Source: Nephrocerus scutellatus
Taxonomy: Eukaryota; Arthropoda; Insecta; Diptera; Pipunculidae
Assembly: GCA_947095585.1 (NCBI GenBank)
Contig: OX352761.1
Location: forward strand, 36,853,260 to 36,917,259
DNA length: 64,000 nucleotides
Direction of reading: 5' to 3'
Below, in pieces: positions 12,801 to 24,200 of the stretch. A program made the position numbers and the translations under genes. Each line of letters begins with the position of its first letter. Positions within the stretch are counted from its first letter, which is position 1. A model generated the notes under the pieces. The model made no database searches, was not told the DNA's origin, and was given only the letters and a program-made list of their open reading frames with translations.

Positions 12801-13667
12801 GAAATTCGGAATGTAGGACTAAGATGCTACTATAAGACTTCTTCCTATGGAAATTCTGGAATATAATCATTATTGTCTGGAATTTCTGGAACAAAGCAAT
12901 TTCTCAAGCGATTCGCATGAAATTCGGAATGTAGGACTAAGATGCGACTATAAGATTTCTTCCTATGGAAATTCTGGAATATAATCATTATTGTCTGGAA
13001 TTTCTGGAACAAAGCAATTTCTCAAGCGATTCGCATGAAATTCGGAATGTAGGACTAAGATGTGACTATAAGATTTCTTCCTATGAAAATTCTAGAATAT
13101 AATCATTATTGTCTGGAATTTCTGGAACAAAGCAATTTCTCAAGCGATTCGCATGAAATTCGGAATGTAGGACTAAGATGCTACTATAAGACTTCATCCT
13201 ATGGAAATTCTGGAATATAATCTATATTGTCTGGAATTTCTGGAACAAAGCAATTTTTCAAGCGATTCGCATGAAATTCGGAATGTAGGCCTAAGATGTG
13301 ATTATACGATTTCTTCCTACGGATATTCTGGAATATAATCATTATTGTCTGGACTAAGATGCGACTATAATATTTCTTCCTACGTATATTCTGGAATATG
13401 ATCGTTATTGTCTGGAATATCTGGAGCAAAACAATTTCTCAAGCGATTCGCATGAAATTCGGAATGTAGGCTAAGATGTGATTATAAGATTTCTTCCTAT
13501 GGAAATTCTGGAATATAATCATTATTGTCTGGAATATCTGGAGCAAAGCAATTTTTCAAGCGATTCGCATGAAATTCGGAATGTAGGACTAAGATGTGAC
13601 TATAAGATTTCTTCCTATGAAAATTCTGGAATATAATCATTATTGTCTGGAATTTCTGGAACAAAGC
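9868..13667. repeat. 118-bp satellite array, block 2
   Basis: Continuation of the same satellite between the two LINE copies, with the same 118-bp and 63-bp monomers. The part left of about 11645 belongs to duplication copy 1 and the part to the right belongs to copy 2. The segment 10908-11640 also matches 423-1150 (offset 10485) and 19266-20000 (offset 8358). Confidence 0.97.
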
Positions 13668-13928
13668 ATCATTATTCCCAGATGTCAGCGTGAGTGGACG
13701 TATTTTCAATTTCTCTCCAAGTAATTGTTCGGTCCTGTTTTAATTAATATTAAAGTTGATTGTGTTGTGCGTTTCGACGGGTTTTAAGTCACAAATTTAA
13801 AAATCTTTGGTTTTGAAATCATAACTTTCATAAATTCAGACAAGTTAAAAAAAAAGAACCTTGAATTCCTTGTGCTAAAGTTTAATATTTTAAATTTGCT
13901 GTTACTGTTCAGTTTCTTTCTCGCGAAT

Positions 13929-14918
13929 ATGTCTTCAAACACATCTCTTGACACAAACACGAGCGGAGTACACACCCGCTCTAAGAAATCAGCGAGTGTA
14001 TCAACCGTTACATCACAAAAACATATCAGCACTCCGTCATCAAGAAGTGGTGTAGCTGGTCAAACAACGAAGGTTTTCACACCCAGCGAGGTTTTGTACA
14101 AAAATGCATCTGCTGTCTCAGGTCAATCCAACGCTCTCACTCTCAGTCAGTTCGAAGAACGCTTGACTAAACACACCGATGCTATTATGAACCGGGTTTC
14201 TGCCGAAATGAGCACTCTGCGTGCAGATCTATTGAATCAAATTACACTCTTCGAGCAGAATTGGACAAGCAGTTTTCATAATATTGAAGAATCTCTTAAA
14301 GACCTCCATTTCCGCGTGGAGAATGTCGAGTCTAAGTGTATTGAGTCTGAAGCAATAAAAAATAGCTTAGCTGATTTACAAAGGCGTTGTGATACCTTGG
14401 AACGTAGCAACCTAGCAGCTGATGCCATCCTCAAAGGAGTTCCGCAACTACAAGAAGAAAACTTGAAGTCGATTTTCCACCATTTGTGCCACACTATCAA
14501 CTGTAAACCCCCCGTATTGAAGGCTATTTTCCGTTCTAAACGAAGTGATAATACCAATGATCCCCCAATCATTCTCAAATTCGCAACAGCTCAAGAAAGA
14601 AACAGCGTCTTAAAATCTCTTGCGGAGCATCGCAAAAGTGAGGGAAAGCAGCTTTCTCTTCATGATGTTGGTTTTGACTCCAATAAAAATATTTATTTGA
14701 ATGAGAGCTTGACAAGCAGAAATCACTCAATTCTGCAAAAAGCGGTTCACATGAAGCGACGCAAGCAACTTTTTTCTACATTCACGCGCTCTGGAGCTGT
14801 TTGGGTTAGAGTGAGGAAGAATGAGAATGCCATCAATGTTGACGACTATGGAATTTTGGACGAATTCATTACGGCGAGAAATTTAAATAGTGCTGATGAT
14901 AACAGTGAAGAAGTTTAA
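13929..14918 (+). CDS. LINE ORF1 protein, coiled coil plus RRM-like domain (copy B)
   Basis: 329 residues from ATG 13929, and I see no amino-acid difference from copy A. Ser/Thr-rich N-terminus, coiled-coil-like stretch about residues 75-160, RRM-like segment about 161-235, basic C-terminal region. In related LINEs such proteins bind the element RNA in cytoplasmic particles and assist target-primed reverse transcription; here that role is inferred. It lies 203 bp upstream of ORF2 on the same strand, as expected for a bicistronic LINE transcript. Confidence 0.87.
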   Translation: MSSNTSLDTNTSGVHTRSKKSASVSTVTSQKHISTPSSRSGVAGQTTKVFTPSEVLYKNASAVSGQSNALTLSQFEERLTKHTDAIMNRVSAEMSTLRADLLNQITLFEQNWTSSFHNIEESLKDLHFRVENVESKCIESEAIKNSLADLQRRCDTLERSNLAADAILKGVPQLQEENLKSIFHHLCHTINCKPPVLKAIFRSKRSDNTNDPPIILKFATAQERNSVLKSLAEHRKSEGKQLSLHDVGFDSNKNIYLNESLTSRNHSILQKAVHMKRRKQLFSTFTRSGAVWVRVRKNENAINVDDYGILDEFITARNLNSADDNSEEV

Positions 14919-15121
14919 CTTTATGCAGCAAACGTACAATAGTATGCACTCAGTTTACACATTATTTCTCTTTTCTTCTTTTATTATTTCTCTTATCTTT
15001 TACTATCAGTCTCTAACATATTATATTAATTTCAAAAGATTTACGTCACTATTCTTGGCATTTGTTTCGCACGTAATAATTTTCGTAGGTGTGTTTCTTA
15101 ATTTATTACTTTTTTACAGAA

Positions 15122-17869
15122 ATGAATGGTAATTCTCGCTCAAGGGGTGGAAGTTACTTGGATGATTCAAGAACATTGCTTAACATTCTCTGCAAACATA
15201 AAGATGGTATTAACTTATGTCACCTAAATTCACAAAGCATCAAAAACAAAATTGATGATTTGCGGCAAATTTTTGACGATAGCATGGTGGATATTCTATG
15301 TCTTTCGGAAACTTGGTTAAAACCTGAAATATGTACAGATATGTTCAGGTTGCATAATTTTAGACTTATTCGGGCAGATAGGCAAAACAAAATAGGTGGA
15401 GGTGTTGCCATCTATATAAAAAATCGCTACAGGTTTCATATTGTCAAAATGTCTTCTGCAGAAGACCTAATTGAGTACATTTTCCTAGAGGTAAATTTTG
15501 GTCATAAAAAGCTATTAGTTGGTTGTATATATATGGCTCCTAATGTGGTAAACTATACTTTAATACGGGATCTACTTGAGGACTTAGTTCTATTGCATAC
15601 GGACATTGTAATTTGTGGAGATTTAAACATAAACATATTGGATAACAGGAACAAACCCTTTTTAGATATGGTTGAGTCGTTCAAGTTATGTTTTGCGAAC
15701 TATAGTCGCCCAACTCACTTCATGCCTAATAAAATTCCTTCACTGCTGGACCTTATTTTCATATCAGATCATAATTTAATAACGCACTACGACCAGCTGT
15801 TAGCACCTGCTTTCTCTCATCACGATATGCTGTTCTTAAACTTACATGTATATCTGCCAAATATGGAAGAACAATGTAAGATCCAATATATTTATAAAAA
15901 TATCTGCTTGGATCACTTATTTTATGATTGTCAAAATTTAAATTGGTTACCTATTTATACAACAAGTGATGTCAGCAAGCAAATAGAAATCTTTAATGAA
16001 AATATTCTGTATCTTTTCAATAAACATGTGCCTGTTAGGATAAGTCAATCTAAAAGGAGAACTTTACCTTGGTTTACACAAGAAGTAATCGATCTCATCA
16101 AACAGCGTGATATTTTATATGCAAGATGGAGAAGATACAGGTGTTCTGCAATTCACAATGAATTTAAATTAACACGCAATGCTGTGACATCTCTTATTCG
16201 TAGAAACAAGCAGACTTTCTATCAGAATAAATTTTCGACCTGCGATTCTAGTTCCAAGTTTTGGAAAAATGTTCGTCAAGTTGGACTAGGTAAACAGTCT
16301 GTGCCAATCGATGTGAACCTAAATGAATTGAATGCCAAGTTTATTCAACCTCCCTCATTAACAACAAGTTCATTTAATGAATTGGAAATTAGAACTGACC
16401 TCACAGGTTCGCTTTCACTTTCAGGCTTAGATGAAATATATGTAGGTCTATCAATATTAAAAATAAAATCAAAAGCGGTTGGTTCCGACAATATCCATCC
16501 TGATTTCGTCAAAGTACTTCTTCCCGCCATACTACATCATATCACACATATATTCAATACCATTATTACAACCTCAACTTTTCCCGAAGGCTGGAAGACC
16601 GCAAAAGTTATACCTTTACCTAAAGTGTCAACATCCAATGGAACAGAATATCGTCCTATAGCAATACTACCATTTTTAAGCAAAGTCTTTGAAGCGATTG
16701 TAAGCAACCAAATAAAAAATTTTCTTAATAGTAAAAAGCTACTTACTGAATACCAGTCTGGTTTTCGGGAGAAACACAGTTGCACTACGGCTCTCCTAAA
16801 GGTTTGTGACGATATACGTGCTGGTTTGGATAGTGACATGTCAGGACTAATTGTTTTTCTTGACTTTTCCAAGGCTTTCGACTCTGTCAATCATTGCTTA
16901 TTAGTCAAGAAACTTAAAGAAAAATTTATTTTTGGAAATTCTTTATGTAACCTTCTATCATCATATCTCTTTAATCGGTCGCAATATGTTATTAACAATA
17001 ATGAATGTTCATCTAAACTAAAAGTTCCGTTGGGTGTACCACAAGGTTCTATACTTGGTCCGCTATTATTCACATGTTTCATAAACGACATAGGAGGCCA
17101 CATAACGTCTAAGTATCACATATACGCGGATGATGTGCAGCTATATACTCTCTTTCCTAATAGTCACAAAACTCTTGCCTTTAGCAAAATTAATCATGTA
17201 CTAAGTCAAGTACTTCTTTGGTCGGAAGAAAATAAGCTTAGCCTCAATCCGAGAAAAACTAAGGCGCTAATAATTAATAGAAGTAAAACCAAAGAAAATT
17301 ATCCAATGCTGTATCTTAATGGCTTACCAGTGGAAACTGTATCAAATTTTAAAAATCTAGGAATTTACTTTAGTGAAACCTTCAGCTGGAATGTCCACAT
17401 TAATAAAATAGTGTCAAAAGTTTACGGTGCTCTTCGCGGCCTAAGTCCCACTGCAAAATATCTTCCGCAGCACGTTAAATTGAAGCTTGTGAAATCATTC
17501 ATTTTACCTATTATGCTATATGGATGTGAGATTTTTTCATGCATTGATAGTGGCTCAATGAGACGTATCACTGTTGCTTATAACAGTTGTGCAAGATATA
17601 TCTTCAATGTTAGCCGACACGTGCATATTTCAGAGTTTTCCAAGCAGATTGCTGGTTCTTCTTTAATGAGTTTATTTAAGTATAAAACTATTGCAACATT
17701 AAATAAAATAATTACCACTAAAGAGCCTAAATATCTATTTGAAAAATTCAACTTTGCTAGAAGTCTGGTCTGGTCACCTCTCGTCAGTTCTTCGTTTATT
17801 CATCTAAACTTTGGAATCTTCTACCCCCTGATATTAGACAAACAAGAAACACGAACACCTTTAAGTTAA
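15122..17869 (+). CDS. LINE ORF2: APE-type endonuclease plus reverse transcriptase (intact)
   Basis: 915 residues from ATG 15122 (MNGNSRSRG). Residues about 30-240 form an apurinic-like endonuclease that would nick target DNA: N36 in LNSQS, E63 in SETW, D167/N169 in GDLNI, D210 in LDLIF, and SHHD at 232-235 in place of the usual SDH. The RT domain (about 430-760) shows FLDFSKAFDSVNH, the GVPQGSILGPLLF box and YADD at 668-671 (nt 17123-17134), followed by the thumb region. No RNase H is visible, consistent with CR1/Jockey-superfamily LINEs. The YADDVQLY form suggests a CR1- or Daphne-like clade rather than Jockey proper; clade assignment is inference. No stop or frameshift was seen. Confidence 0.93.
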   Translation: MNGNSRSRGGSYLDDSRTLLNILCKHKDGINLCHLNSQSIKNKIDDLRQIFDDSMVDILCLSETWLKPEICTDMFRLHNFRLIRADRQNKIGGGVAIYIKNRYRFHIVKMSSAEDLIEYIFLEVNFGHKKLLVGCIYMAPNVVNYTLIRDLLEDLVLLHTDIVICGDLNINILDNRNKPFLDMVESFKLCFANYSRPTHFMPNKIPSLLDLIFISDHNLITHYDQLLAPAFSHHDMLFLNLHVYLPNMEEQCKIQYIYKNICLDHLFYDCQNLNWLPIYTTSDVSKQIEIFNENILYLFNKHVPVRISQSKRRTLPWFTQEVIDLIKQRDILYARWRRYRCSAIHNEFKLTRNAVTSLIRRNKQTFYQNKFSTCDSSSKFWKNVRQVGLGKQSVPIDVNLNELNAKFIQPPSLTTSSFNELEIRTDLTGSLSLSGLDEIYVGLSILKIKSKAVGSDNIHPDFVKVLLPAILHHITHIFNTIITTSTFPEGWKTAKVIPLPKVSTSNGTEYRPIAILPFLSKVFEAIVSNQIKNFLNSKKLLTEYQSGFREKHSCTTALLKVCDDIRAGLDSDMSGLIVFLDFSKAFDSVNHCLLVKKLKEKFIFGNSLCNLLSSYLFNRSQYVINNNECSSKLKVPLGVPQGSILGPLLFTCFINDIGGHITSKYHIYADDVQLYTLFPNSHKTLAFSKINHVLSQVLLWSEENKLSLNPRKTKALIINRSKTKENYPMLYLNGLPVETVSNFKNLGIYFSETFSWNVHINKIVSKVYGALRGLSPTAKYLPQHVKLKLVKSFILPIMLYGCEIFSCIDSGSMRRITVAYNSCARYIFNVSRHVHISEFSKQIAGSSLMSLFKYKTIATLNKIITTKEPKYLFEKFNFARSLVWSPLVSSSFIHLNFGIFYPLILDKQETRTPLS

Positions 17870-18036
17870 AAGTTTTTCAGTTTTATGCCGAGGGTCACTG
17901 ACGTTATCTTTTGAACTCCTAAATCTTCTCTTTATCTTTTTATTTTTTTTTTCCTATTTTCATAATTTAATCTTAACTTAAATTTTTATTGTTATCTTAT
18001 TTTTTGTAATTTCTTATTTCACCACACTTTCATGGT

Positions 18037-18080
<44 letters not shown>

Positions 18081-18226
18081 TTTAGTTTTTTAATTTAGCT
18101 TTAAGTATAATGTAATGATTAATTTTCAAATGGTTAAACGATACATTGTAAAATAACTTGTGTATAACAAAAAGATTGACTCTTAAATGCACAAAGAATG
18201 AATGGTTAAATAAATAAATAAATAAA

Positions 18227-21200
18227 AGCAATTTCTCAAGCGATTCGCATGAAATTCGGAATGTAGGCCTAAGATGTGACTATAAGATTTCTTCCTATGA
18301 AAATTCTGGAATATAATCATTATTGTCTGGAATTTCTGGAACAAAGCAATTTCTCAAGCGATTCGCATGAAATTCGGAATGTAGGACTAAGATGCGACTA
18401 TAATATTTCTTCCTACGTATATTCTGGAATATGATCATTATTGTCTGGACTAAGATGCGACTATAATATTTCTTCCTATGGATATTCTGGAATATGATCA
18501 TTATTGTCTGGAATATCTGGAGCAAAGCAATATTTCAAGCGAATCGCATGAAATTCGGAATGTAGGACTAAGATGCGACTATAAGATTTCTTTCTACGGA
18601 AATTCTGGAATATGATCATTGTCTGGAATTTCTGGAGCAAAGCAATTTTTCAAGCGATTCGCATGAAATTCGGAATGTAGGCCTAAGATGTGACTATAAG
18701 ATTTCTTCCTATGGAAATTCTGGAATATAATCATTATTATCTGGAATTTCTGGAACAAAGCAATTTCTCAAGCGATTCGCATGAAATTCGGAATGTAGGA
18801 CTAAGATGCGACTATAATATTTCTTTCTAAGGATATTCTGGAATATGATCATTATTGTCTGGACTAAGATGCGACTATAATATTTCTTCCTACGAATATT
18901 CTGGAATATGATCATTATTGCCTGGAATATCTGGAGCAAAGCAATATTTCAAGCGATTCGCATGAAATTCGGAATGTAGGACTAATATGCGACTATAAGA
19001 TTTCTTCCTACGCAAATTCTGGAATATGATCATTATTGTCTGGAATTTCTGGAGCAAAGCAATTTTTCAAGCGATTCGCATGAAATTCGGAATGTAGGAC
19101 TAAGATGCTACTATAAGACTTCTTCCTATGGAAATTCTGGAATATAATCTATATTGTCTGGAATTTCTGGAACAAAGCAATTTCTCAAGCGATTCGCATG
19201 AAATTCGGAATGTAGGACTAAGATGCTACTATAAGACTTCATCCTATGGAAATTCTGGAATATAATCTATATTGTCTGGAATTTCTGGAACAAAGCAATT
19301 TTTCAAGCGATTCGCATGAAATTCGGAATGTAGGCCTAAGATGTGATTATAAGATTTCTTCCTACGGATATTCTGGAATATAATCATTATTGTCTGGACT
19401 AAGATGCGACTATAATATTTCTTCCTACGGATATTCTGGAATATGATCATTATTGTCTGGTATATCTGGAGCAAAACAATTTCTCAAGCGATTCGCATGA
19501 AATTCGGAATGTAGGCTAAGATGTGATTATAAGATTTCTTCCTATGGAAATTCTGGAATATAATCATTATTGTCTGGAATATCTGGAGCAAAGCAATTTT
19601 CCAAGCGATTCGCATGAAATTTGGATTGTAGGACTAAGATGCTACTATAAGACTTCTTCCTATGGAAATTCTGGAATATAATCTATATTGTCTGGAATTT
19701 CTGGAACAAAGCAATTTCTCAAGCGATTCGCATGAAATTCGGAATGTAGGACTAAGATGTGACTATAAGAGATCTTCCTATGAAAATTCTGGAATATAAT
19801 CATTATTGTCTGGAATTTCTGGAACAAAGCAATTTCTCAAGCGATTCGCCTGAAATTCGGAATGTAGGACTAAGATGTGATTATAATATTTCTTCCTACG
19901 GATATTCTAGAATATGATCATTATTGTCTGGACTATGATGCGACTATAAGATTTCTTTCTACGGAAATTCTGGAATATGATCATTGTCTGGAATTTCTGG
20001 AGCAAAGCAATTTTTCAAGCGATTCGCATGAAATTCGGAATGTAGGCCTAAGATGTGACTATAAGATTTCTTCCTATGGAAATTCTGGAATATAATCATT
20101 ATTGTCTGGAATTTCTGGAACAAAGCAATTCGCATGAAATTCGGAATGTAGGACTAAGATGTGACTTTAAGATTTCTTCCTATGAAAATTCTGGAATATA
20201 ATCATTATTGTCTGGAATTTCTGGAACAAAGCAATTTCTCAAGCGATTCGCATGAAATTCGGAATGTAGGCCTAAGATGTGACTATAAGATTTCTTCCTA
20301 TGGAAATTCTGGAATATAATCATTATTATCTGGAATTTCTGGAAGAAAGCAATTTCTCAAGCGATTCGCATGAAATTCGGAATGTAGGACTAAGATGTGA
20401 CTATAAGATTTCTTCCTATGAAAATTCTGGAATATAATCATTATTGTCTGGAATTTCTGGAACAAAGCAATTTCTCAAGCGATTCGCATGAAATTCGGAA
20501 TGTAGGACTAAGATGCGACTATAATATTTCTTCCTACGTATATTCTGGAATATGATCATTATTGTCTGGACTAAGATGCGACTATAATATTTCTTCCTAT
20601 GGATATTCTGGAATATGATCATTATTGTCTGGAACATCTGGAGCAAAGCAATATTTCAAGCGAATCGCATGAAATTCGGAATGTAGGACTAAGATGCGAC
20701 TATAAGATTTCTTTCTACGGAAATTCTGGAATATGATCATTGTCTGGAATTTCTGGAGCAAAGCAATTTTTCAAGCGATTCGCATGAAATTCGGAATGTA
20801 GGCCTAAGATGTGACTATAAGATTTCTTCCTATGGAAATTCTGGAATATAATCGTTATTGTCTGGAATATCTTCATATGGAAATTCTGGAATATAATCAT
20901 TATTGTCTGGAATTTCTGGAACAAAGCAATTTCTCAAGCGATTCGCATGAAATTCGGAATGTAGGACTAAGATGTGACTATAAGATTTCTTCCTATGAAA
21001 ATTCTGGAATATAATCATTATTGTCTGGAATTTCTGGAACAAAGCAATTTCTCAAGCGATTCGCATGAAATTCGGAATGTAGGACTAAGATGCGACTATA
21101 ATATTTCTTTCTAAGGATATTCTGGAATATGATCATTATTGTCTGGACTAAGATGCGACTATAATATTTCTTCCTACGAATATTCTGGAATATGATCATT

Positions 21201-24200
21201 ATTGTCTGGAATATATGGAGCAAAGCAATATTTCAAGCGATTCGCATGAAATTCGGAATGTAGGACTAAGATGCGACTATTAGATTTCTTCCTATGGAAA
21301 TTCTGGAATATAATCATTATTGTCTGAAATTTCTGGAACATAGCAATTTCTCAAGCAATTCGCATGAATTCGGAATGTAGGACTAAGATGTGACTATAAG
21401 AGATCTTCCTATGGAAATTCTGTAATATAATCATTATTGTCTGGAATTTCTGGAACAAAGCAATTTCTCAAGCGATTCGCATGAAATTCGGAATGTAGGA
21501 CTAAGATGTGACTATAAGATTTCTTCCTATGGAACTTCTGGAATATGATCATCATGGGCTGGCATTTTGGGAACTAAGTAATTTCTCAAGCCATTCGAAT
21601 GAAATTGGGAATGTAGGACTAAGATGCGACTATAATATTTCTTTCTAAGGATATTCTGGAATATGATCATTATTGTCTGGACTAAGATGCGACTATAATA
21701 TTTCTTCCTACGGATATTCTGGAATATGATCATTATTGTCTGGAATATCTGGAGCAAAACAATTTCTCAAGCGATTCGCATTATATTCGGAATGTAGGAC
21801 TAATATGCGACTATAAGATTTCATCCTACGGAAATTCTGGAATATGATCATTATTGTCTGGAATTTCTGGAGCAAAGCAATTTTTCAAGCGATTCGCATG
21901 AAATTCGGAATGTAGGACTAAGATGCTACTATAAGACTTCTTCCTATGGAAATTCTGGAATATAATCTATATTATCTGGAATTTCTGGAACAAAGCAATT
22001 TCTCAAGCGATTCGCATGAAATTCGGAATGTAGGACTAAGATGCGACTATAAGATTTCTTCCTATGGAAATTCTGGAATATAATCATTATTGTCTGGAAT
22101 TTCTGGAACAAAGCAATTTCTCAAGCAATTCGCATGAATTCGGAATGTAGGACTAAGATGTGACTATAAGAGATCTTCCTATGAAAATTCTGGAATATAA
22201 TCATTATTGTCTGGAATTTCTGGAACAAAGCAATTTCTCAAGCGATTCGCCTGAAATTCGGAATGTAGGACTAAGATGTGACTATAAGATTTCTTCCTAT
22301 GGAACTTCTGGAATATGATCATCATGGGCTGGCATTTTGGGAACTAAGTAATTTCTCAAGCCATTCGCATGAAATTGGGAATGTAGGACTAAGATGCGAC
22401 TATAATATTTCTTTCTAAGGATATTCTGGAATATGATCATTATTGTCTGGACTAAGATGCGACTATAATATTTCTTCCTACGAATATTCTGGAATATGAT
22501 CATTATTGTCTGGAATATCTGGAGCAAAGCAATATTTCAAGCGATTCGCATTATATTCGGAATGTAGGACTAATATGCGACTATAAGATTTCATCCTACG
22601 GAAATTCTGGAATTTGATCATTATTGTCTGGAATTTCTGGAGCAAAGCAATTTTTCAAGCGATTCGCATGAAATTCGGAATGTAGGACTAAGATGCTACT
22701 ATAAGACTTCTTCCTATGGAAATTCTGGAATATAATCTATATTGTCTGGAATTTCTGGAACAAAGCAATTTCTCAAGCGATTCGCATGAAATTCGGAATG
22801 TAAGACTAAGATGCGACTATAAGATTTCTTCCTATGGAAATTCTGGAATATAATCATTATTGTCTGGAATTTCTGGAACAAAGCAATTTCTCAAGCGATT
22901 CGAATGAAATTCGGAATGTAGGCCTAAGATGTGATTATAAGATTTCTTCCTACGGATATTCTGGAATATAATCATTATTGTCTGGACTAAGATGCGACTA
23001 TAATATTTCTTCCTACGGATATTCTGGAATATGATCATTATTGTCTGGAATATCTGGAGCAAAACAATTTCTCAAGCGATTCGCATGAAATTCGGAATGT
23101 AGGCTAAGATGCGACTATAATATTTCTTCCTACGGATATTCTGGAATATGATCATTATTGTCTGGAATATCTGGAGCAAAACAATTTCTCAAGCGATTCG
23201 CATTATATTCGGAATGTAGGACTAATATGCGACTATAAGATTTCATCCTACGGAAATTCTGGAATATGATCATTATTGTCTGGAATTTCTGGAGCAAAGC
23301 AATTTTTCAAGCGATTTGCATGAAATTCGGAATGTAGGACTAAGATGCTACTATAAGACTTCTTCCTATGGAAATTCTGGAATATAATCTATATTATCTG
23401 GAATTTCTGGAACAAAGCAATTTCTCAAGCGATTCGCATGAAATTCGGAATGTAAGACTAAGATGTGACTATAAGATTTCTTCCTATGGAACTTCTGGAA
23501 TATGATCATCATGGGCTGGCATTTTGGGAACTAAGTAATTTCTCAAGCCATTCGAATGAAATTGGGAATGTAGGACTAAGATGCGACTATAATATTTCTT
23601 TCTAAGGATATTCTGGAATATGATCATTATTGTCTGGACTAAGATGCGACTATAATATTTCTTCCTACGGATATTCTGGAATATGATCATTATTGTCTGG
23701 AATATCTGGAGCAAAAGAATTTCTCAAGCGATTCGCATTATATTCGGAATGTAGGACTAATATGCGACTATAAGATTTCATCCTACGGAAATTCTGGAAT
23801 ATGATCATTATTGTCTGGAATTTCTGGAGCAAAGCAATTTTTCAAGCGATTCGCATGAAATTCGGAATGTAGGACTAAGATGCTACTATAAGACTTCTTC
23901 CTATGGAAATTCTGGAATATAATCTATATTATCTGGAATTTCTGGAACAAAGCAATTTCTCAAGCGATTCGCATGAAATTCGGAATGTAGGACTAAGATG
24001 CGACTATAAGATTTCTTCCTATGGAAATTCTGGAATATAATCATTATTGTCTGGAATTTCTGGAACAAAGCAATTTCTCAAGCAATTCGCATGAATTCGG
24101 AATGTAGACCTAAGATGTGACTATAAGAGATCTTCCTATGAAAATTCTGGAATATAATCATTATTGTCTGGAATTTCTGGAACAAAGCAATTTCTCAAGC

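Larger units (their letters stand above)
13668..18226 (+). mobile_element. CR1-like (Jockey superfamily) LINE, copy B, both ORFs intact
   Basis: Second copy of the LINE, about 4.56 kb, offset 8355 bp from copy A and carried by the tandem duplication rather than by a new insertion: the same satellite base pairs flank both. The 5' end begins (A)TCATTATTCCC and the 3' end is a (TAAA)n tail at about 18205-18224. The poly-T stretch of the 3' UTR lies near 18045-18075. With both ORFs open and an apparently complete 5' region, this is the best candidate in the window for a coding-competent LINE. Confidence 0.93.
11645..20002. repeat. 8.36-kb tandem duplication unit, copy 2
   Basis: Second copy, directly adjacent to copy 1 in the same orientation; it holds LINE copy B. 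The differences I noticed from copy 1 are C versus T at the codon-255 nonsense site of LINE ORF2, about 3 extra T in the LINE 3' poly-T tract, and a T for A in the satellite near 19937 (GACTATGATG versus GACTAAGATG). After about 20002 the sequence follows the satellite type found at 1160-2030 rather than entering a third copy. Confidence 0.9.
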
